DNA of 64,000 bases from Laguncularia racemosa. Taxonomy: Eukaryota > Streptophyta > Magnoliopsida > Myrtales > Combretaceae. Each line of letters starts with the position of its first letter. Position 1 is the first letter of the stretch. The translations under genes and the position numbers were made by a program. The stretch is from NCBI GenBank assembly GCA_037954665.1, contig JBBMOL010000180.1, positions 1,302,001-1,366,000 of the forward strand, read 5' to 3'. The notes beneath the pieces were generated by a model. It ran no database searches. It was not told where the DNA came from and was given only the letters and a program-made list of their open reading frames with translations. Shown piece by piece: positions 58,061 through 64,000 of the stretch.

Positions 58061-61000
58061 ACATAAGCCCAATTATCATTTTTTGGGGGTTTCCATGTCC
58101 CGTGATACCAACCCTTTTGGGAGTCATTAAAGGTTTTTCATCGAATTTAGAATTTCTCAGATATTTTTTATGTACTGGTTTTTTTAGGGGTTATGAATCC
58201 TCTTAGAAAATGGTTTTTAAATTTTGGGTATCCCCTTCTTTTCCTATCGGTTTGGTCTTTGGGTGGTTCCCACGTTTTCCTAAAAGGCGTTTATAAAAGG
58301 GGAAGGGATCGGGAGTTGTACCTCACGTATTCCAAGTCGAAAAATTGGACAAAATTTTGGGGGGGAACTACCCAGTGAGAGCGTGTTTTTGGGAGATTTC
58401 CCCCAAAGGGAAATTTTTGCTTTCACCCCTTCCTTAAAATTTAGTAAATCCTTCTTCCCAAAATTTTTCAAGTGAGGATTTGGGGCCTTCTTATAAAACT
58501 AAAGATTTGGCCCAAATTTTCCCCTAAAATTTGGGTTTTTCTTGCTCTTCACCATTAGCTCCCTTTGAAAGTTAATGGAGCGATTTTGGAAGAACTTTCT
58601 TTTTGGGGGGGTAACATCCATTGTTTAAAAAGGCGTTTTGTAATGGATCAAAACCCGAACCTTTTTTGTGAGGGGAAAAACCCCAAAAAAAAACCCAACA
58701 GCACAGGATAAAAATTTTGTTGTTCATTTTTTTTAAAAGGGGCATATATAACACCAAATACTTTTTCGGAACAAAAAATTGGGGGAAGGTTTTTTGGCAA
58801 AACTTGTAATGGAGTTTCTAGTTTTAAAACCTTAAAGGCATGAATTTTAGCAAAAACAAAGGGGTTTCCCTTTTGTCCAATCCTCGAGGGGGGATTTTCT
58901 GTTAAAAGCTTTTCTTTTTCTGGGTATGTTTTTTCCTCCTTTTTACGATGCCCATTTTCTGTGGGGTTTTTACCGCAGTTTTCTCAGGTTAGACCAGACC
59001 TTTTAAATATTTTCTCAATTCTTTTTTAACAAATTTCCCCCCCTTTCATAGGGATTTTTTAACTTTGCAAGAATTTAGACCAACTAAGTGAAAGTTTTAA
59101 AATTCAACAACTTCGCCCCTTTTTTCACAATAGATCGGGCATACGAGTGCTCACAAAAAAAAACAAACCATTTTTTTTTGAAGAAAAAATAGGTGCAGGG
59201 CCCCAAAAACCGAATGAACCAAAATAAAAGGGGTTTTTTTTCATCTTTTTTTGCTTAAAAAAGGAACTCTAGGCTCTTATAAAATCAAAACTTTCACTTT
59301 GAATTTTTAAAACCTAAAAAAAAACTAAAAAACAAGTACTTTTAAAGAAAACATGGGGGTCCCAATCTGCGATGCCACACAGATTTTCCCTTTTTTTTTA
59401 CCCTTTGCTGACCTTTTTGCTCACCCCATTGAATCTTCCCAAAATATTCCCCCTCATTTATACCAAACCAATGATCTCCTTTGGGAGAATATCCCGAAAC
59501 AAAAAAAAATTTTTTGGGACATTAAAACACAACAATTCAAAAACCCCATAACTTGCCCCACTGAAATTTAAATTGTTTGAGAGGGGAATAAGAAGGGGTT
59601 AGGAATTTTAGTGGGGCAAAAAAAACTTTTTCCAACACCCTCACAGGAAAATTTTTCCCCCATTTTCTTTTTTTTTAAGCCTTTTGATGCATATTTTTAA
59701 ATCTCGAGGATTAAAGGCTTGACCATGCTCCGAATAAATCCCCCTTGGTTACCTTTCATTCTTCGCCAAGGAAAGTTCTATTTCGAAGGGGTCCCTGTGG
59801 AATAAAAAAGATGAGGTTCCTTTTGCTTCCCAATACAAAGCAGCATGCCTACTTCTGTTTCCTTTTTTTCCCTTAAATTCCCGGGGGGCCCTAATTTTTT
59901 TTTTTTTTGGTATCCTGATCTTAAAAGGTTTTCCCTTTTATTTTGATATTTCCAAATGGGGGCAACCACTCTTAGTTTTTTTTTTTTTTTTTTTTTTGGG
60001 AAAAACCTCTTTTTTCCCGTTGGAAATCGAAGTGAGGGCGCTGCTGTATTTCTGTCCCCTTTGGTTTCTCGCACGCTGGCATCATTTTTTCTTTTTGTCA
60101 ACATCCAATTTTTTCTTTATCTGCCCTTTAACTATGCATAGCCTGTTTATGGGGAAGGGGTGGGCGGAGAAGTGACAACTCGAAGTTGTCCAAAAAATCA
60201 AATCCATCAAAAAAGGGGTAAACCTTTTTCCTCAACGTGTTTTAATTTTTCTATGTCAAATAAATTTCCATCTTTTGGTCCTAAAACTTTCTCTCCCACC
60301 TTGAAGGATTGTATATGCCCAAGTGACCCCCTTCTGCCATCTTGACACTTTTCGCTTAAGATCATAACTTTGAGGAAACGTGCCTCGAATATTTGGGCAA
60401 CCCTCCCACCGTTTTACATTTGGAAAAAAAATTTTTCCCCAATTAAGTTGGGGTCCAAGACGTTTTGCCCCCCTTTTAACAATCATTCTTTTCCCATCTT
60501 TTAAACTTTGGGGTTGTTTCCATGGGTTTTGGTAAATTTCCCATTGATAAACCCAATTTAAAACTTTGGGGCCGCAAAATACACCCAAAACTTGCGCCCC
60601 AATTCCATAATTTTTTTCCATCCGCTTAAACCCCCTTGAATGAGAACCGACAGTTTTTGGGGTTTTATGGGGTTTTAGTTGCTTTGTGATATTTTGATTT
60701 TAAACACAAGGATGGGGGGTTTTGTTAGAAATCAGTCGGGGGGTTTGTTTCCCCCTTATTTTTTTTGTCTTTTCCCCTTACTCTTAGGTCCTAAGTTTTC
60801 CACTCTGAACCATTTCACAAAAATATCTTTTTTCTTCTCATATTTTAAATAAAAAAGAACGGAAAATTATCCTTTTACAATTTCAATTTGCTCATCAAAT
60901 TTTTAAAAATTTTTCCCATTCAGGTTTGCAAAAACATCCAAAGGGGCCCCCCCCAACAAAAACCGGGAAAAGCCCCTTTGCACATCTACCAAAAGAAGCC

Positions 61001-61230
61001 GTCCCTCGGGGACTATCACTCTCGAAGAATTTTTGGGAAAGAACTGAAGATGAAAAAATCGCAGAATATTATTGTTAGATCTTTCAAGAAGAAAGCAAGA
61101 CCTATAAAACGAATTTGGGAAGTTCCCCACTATACCAATCATTATAGAGTTCCATTTTTATATAGACTGAGTGGAATTCCCCAAATTCACTTTAGTTGAT
61201 GAGAAGATAAGGGGTAATCGTGGGGGCCCT
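58061..61230 (-). mobile_element. Probable remainder of copia element C, unreadable
   Basis: By position this should hold RT fingers, integrase and gag of element C. The sequence is dominated by long homopolymers (TTTTTTTT, GGGGGG, CCCCCC) that shift the frame every few tens of bases, and I could not confirm any domain. Confidence 0.3.
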
Positions 61231-63640
61231 AGAAAGGACCCTAAGATCACAGGGGATGTCACCAATTAGAAAAAAAAATTTAGGAGAATTTTAGGATTGT
61301 ATTTTGTTTTTTCCAGTCCTAAATAACATGAGATTGGGGCCTACCAAAGACCTTGAAGATAACAGGCAGTGCATTTGTGGGGGAAAAAACCCAAAGAACT
61401 AAGTTTTTAACTCAACCATTCGCCACATTTTGGGGGGCAAGGTAATTAACCAATTAGTATCTTTTTTTAAACAATCGCAATTTTTTTGGAAAAAAAAAGG
61501 ATAGTTTAAAAATTCATAATTACGTTTATAAGCATACTAAATTATATTTAAACATACCTTTTAATTTAAAAATAATTTTTGCTTTTATAAATTTTCAAAA
61601 TTATAGAAATCAAATTGAGCTAAAACATAACTTTTCTAAAAATCAAAAAAAGCAAATTTTTGGGGGTTTCAGGTGCGTGAGAGTACGGGGAATTTTTTAA
61701 AAAATTTTGGAAAAATGAAAAAGCATTTTAATGAAAGTGCCTTACAATTTTTTTTTTTTTTTTTGGGATTCCTTTCCGGGTATCATACAGATTGCCCCAG
61801 AAACTTTGGTTTTGAACTAAAAAAGGCCCCAAAAAATATTTTTTTTTTTTTTAAATATAATATTACAACTAAAAGAAAGAATTAAATTAATTTTTTTAAA
61901 AAATTAAAATTTTTTACAAAATAAAAAAATTTAGATTATCTGAAAGGGCATTGGGGTTTTTTATTGCCCCGTAAATCACGGCCTTCATAAGGAAGATTTT
62001 TTTCCCATCATCCATTCACTGAAACTTGGAGTATGTTTCGAGACTCATAAGCTTAATGAGCACTTTGCCCCCAAAAAACTAGAAGCTAATGCTTATACTT
62101 TCTTCTTTAAAAAAAAAAACCCATATTTTGAAATAATGGTCATGGAATACTTGTAAAGGGAAGACTTTAAAGTATCCAGAAAGCAATTGTACCAAAAGAT
62201 AAGGAAGCAAGCAGCTTTTTGAAAATTGAAGCCACCCATTGCAAATTTTTTTCTCCCTAACCAATTGGATACTTTAAACCCACTACATTGACAAAAAAAA
62301 TTTTTAAATAACTCTAATCTCGGATAAAGATTGAAGTTTACTTCTTAAATTTTTTTATCTTTCCTCTCATTATTAATTTTAAAATTTCAGAAATTTTAAA
62401 CTTTTTAAAATTTTAATAAAAAAAAGTTTTAAAAATATAGCTTGCATATCTTAAAAAAATTAAGGCGATTTTGGCATTTGCTGGTGATCATCTTTGAAGA
62501 AGTTACCATGAATTGATTTTATTTGGATTGTTTCAAGCTGTGCTTATCTCATTTGGAAAAAAAATTATTAAAATATATATAAGGTTGTAAAAATTCAAAA
62601 TTTTTCATAATAGAAGAATCATATTCACCTTATAGAAAAAAAGGTTTTGAACAATATAATAGAATTCAATAAAACAATAATGAATTAGCTCAAGCAATCT
62701 TACTAAAATAACTTTTTTTTAAAAAAAAATTTTATCAATTGCTTATCCATTCAAATATATAAAAATAGAACAAACCCCATATTTATTTTGACAAATAGAT
62801 GTCCCCATACAACAAACTTGATCCACAACCCCTAAAAAAAAAACCATTCAACCCCATTATGTATGAGTTACCCTTTGTATTCTTTTAAATTTTAATTGGG
62901 CCAAGTAGACATTGAAAGGGTTAGTTTAAAACAATGCTCAGCTCGAACCCACCCAATATTTTGAACCGGCATTGGACTTTTTGATTAGACGGGTTAAAGT
63001 AGGTTAATTTTCCCAACCCTGTAAACTCGATTTTAAATTTAAAGATTGATTTGTAACCACCCAAAACAGGGGAAACCCCAACAAAAAAAAAAAAAAAAAG
63101 GGAAAAAGCAACCATAAGTAAACTTTGCAAATTTTGAAGCAAAAATAATGTAGATACAAAAGTAAAAAGTACTTGCAACCTTTAACAAATGCATGTGTGA
63201 AAAATTTTTAAATTTTCCCATAACTTTAAAAAAACGAATGGGAATGGAGAATTTTTGTAATAGGGGTTTTGTACCCTTTTGCCAAAGTTAAGCAAAAAAA
63301 AAAAAAATTTAAAAATTGTGAGATAGGAGAAAATTTGAACGTTATAAGAAGATTGTATATATGTTGAATGTGCATTCATTGAGTTCTCCATGCAATCAAA
63401 AAAAAAAAAAATCATTCTCTTCTCAATTCAATTTGTTTTTATACTCTCATCTACTTAACTCTCCACTAATTCTTTTATATACTTTAACATTTTTCAATTT
63501 GTTTAGCTTGTGAATACTTCTGTTATCTTTTTTTTTTTGGCTGCCTACATATAATTGTCTTCCATCGAGTGCCTTTTTTTTCCAATAACCACATAATCAA
63601 ATTACAATTTTTCCATATCAACATTTATTTCTATACTAAT
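61231..63640. other. AT-rich, homopolymer-rich spacer, no gene seen
   Basis: No recognisable coding sequence or repeat ends. Homopolymer inflation fades after about 63.3 kb. Confidence 0.45.
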
Positions 63641-63647
63641 CGAAAAA

Positions 63648-63821
63648 ATGGCAAGTTTCTTTTATGATTCATCTTCTAATAAGCAGGCGGTTTTGGAAAA
63701 TGTAATAAGGGAAAAGCTGCTTAATGTGAACTTGAGAAATTTTTTGACATGGAAGATTATGACATCCACGACTTTACCAACAAGCATTTGGAGGATTAAT
63801 GATACATCCCCTAGAATTTAA
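63648..63821 (+). CDS. Unidentified short reading frame (57 aa), possibly part of a broken or spliced gene
   Basis: Starts MASFFYDSSSNKQAVLENVI and ends RINDTSPRI. From about residue 31 a different frame reads more plausibly (DMEDYDIHDFTNKHLED), suggesting an indel near 63755. I do not recognise a family. It may be the N-terminal part of the frame listed next. Confidence 0.25.
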   Translation: MASFFYDSSSNKQAVLENVIREKLLNVNLRNFLTWKIMTSTTLPTSIWRINDTSPRI

Positions 63822-64000
63822 GTACATGAGACCTAGTGGACAAAGTGAACCACTATCACGTGAGGGTAGTGAGAAGGAGGTGGAAGAGGAAGAGGAAGAG
63901 AATGTCCAGGTTGTGTCGAAGAAAATACCAGGCATATACATGGTAAAGCTAACTCCAACAGTAAGCCACCCATACCATTTGGATTTAACATTTTTACTAA
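63763..64000 (+). CDS. Unidentified acidic reading frame, runs off the window
   Basis: Open for 79 codons to the window edge; the first ATG is at 63799 (MIHPLEFKYMRPSGQSEPLS), followed by an acidic run (EKEVEEEEEENVQVV) and then IPGIYMVKLTPTVSHPYHLD. Codon use looks more coding-like than the surroundings. No known domain is visible and the C-terminus is missing. It could be a gene or transposon protein continuing to the right. Confidence 0.3.

Noticed and set aside
59778..60621. Lys- and Trp-containing frames in the homopolymer-rich zone
   Set aside because: Frames are artefacts of inflated homopolymers; no domain could be verified.
1..64000. CRISPR array, bacterial operon, viral or phage system
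   Set aside because: No regularly spaced identical short repeats, no ribosome-binding-site-led gene clusters; all coding evidence is plant nuclear.

Overview
This is plant nuclear DNA, most likely from a woody or otherwise repeat-rich eudicot. The evidence is intron-less SAUR (small auxin up RNA) genes, an intron-less organelle-type pentatricopeptide (PPR) gene, Ty3/gypsy and Ty1/copia elements, MITEs and strongly AT-rich spacers full of TA microsatellites. I cannot name the species from sequence alone.

Layout. 0-5.4 kb: no convincing gene; a degenerate hAT-like element (about 0.39-1.68 kb). 5.4-5.8 kb: a SAUR50-type gene on the minus strand with its promoter. 6.3-8.6 kb: a Harbinger-like MITE carrying a nested repeat fragment, and a second small long-TIR MITE. 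8.6-21.3 kb: AT-rich spacer with microsatellites and a second hAT-like relic; no confident gene. 21.3-22.8 kb: a PLS/E-class PPR gene, minus strand. 24.4-37.1 kb: a tandem array of SAUR genes of another subfamily, all on the minus strand: three intact (24.4, 32.7 and 34.4 kb) and one pseudogene (36.7 kb). Between the first two sits a nest of decayed retroelements (25.4-32.3 kb).

37.15-53.63 kb: a nested pair of LTR retrotransposons, both reading leftward. The outer Ty3/gypsy element A (37152-53625, target duplication CACCC, 0.4 kb LTRs with internal repeats) landed in the promoter of the SAUR pseudogene. The younger chromodomain Ty3/gypsy element B (38273-49348, target duplication TAGGC, 2.9 kb LTRs) then landed inside the integrase gene of A. 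Both target duplications are exact.

56.3-64 kb: another SAUR relic, cut by a Ty1/copia element whose 187 bp LTR and polypurine tract are clear (56514-56716). Its reading frames dissolve into homopolymer-inflated sequence from about 57.3 to 63.3 kb that looks more like poor base quality than biology. An unidentified acidic reading frame runs off the right edge.

The functional theme is auxin- or light-responsive growth genes (SAURs) in a tandem array that transposons have stretched and partly destroyed. Each member of the 24-37 kb array keeps a similar upstream block with a CACATG core (a known E-box type for PIF-class bHLH factors) 168-289 bp before the start codon. I found no evidence of a wholly new biological system. 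The most interesting material is the array-specific promoter module, the insertion next to it, and the odd LTR structures of element A and of the repeat at 26.8-28.8 kb.
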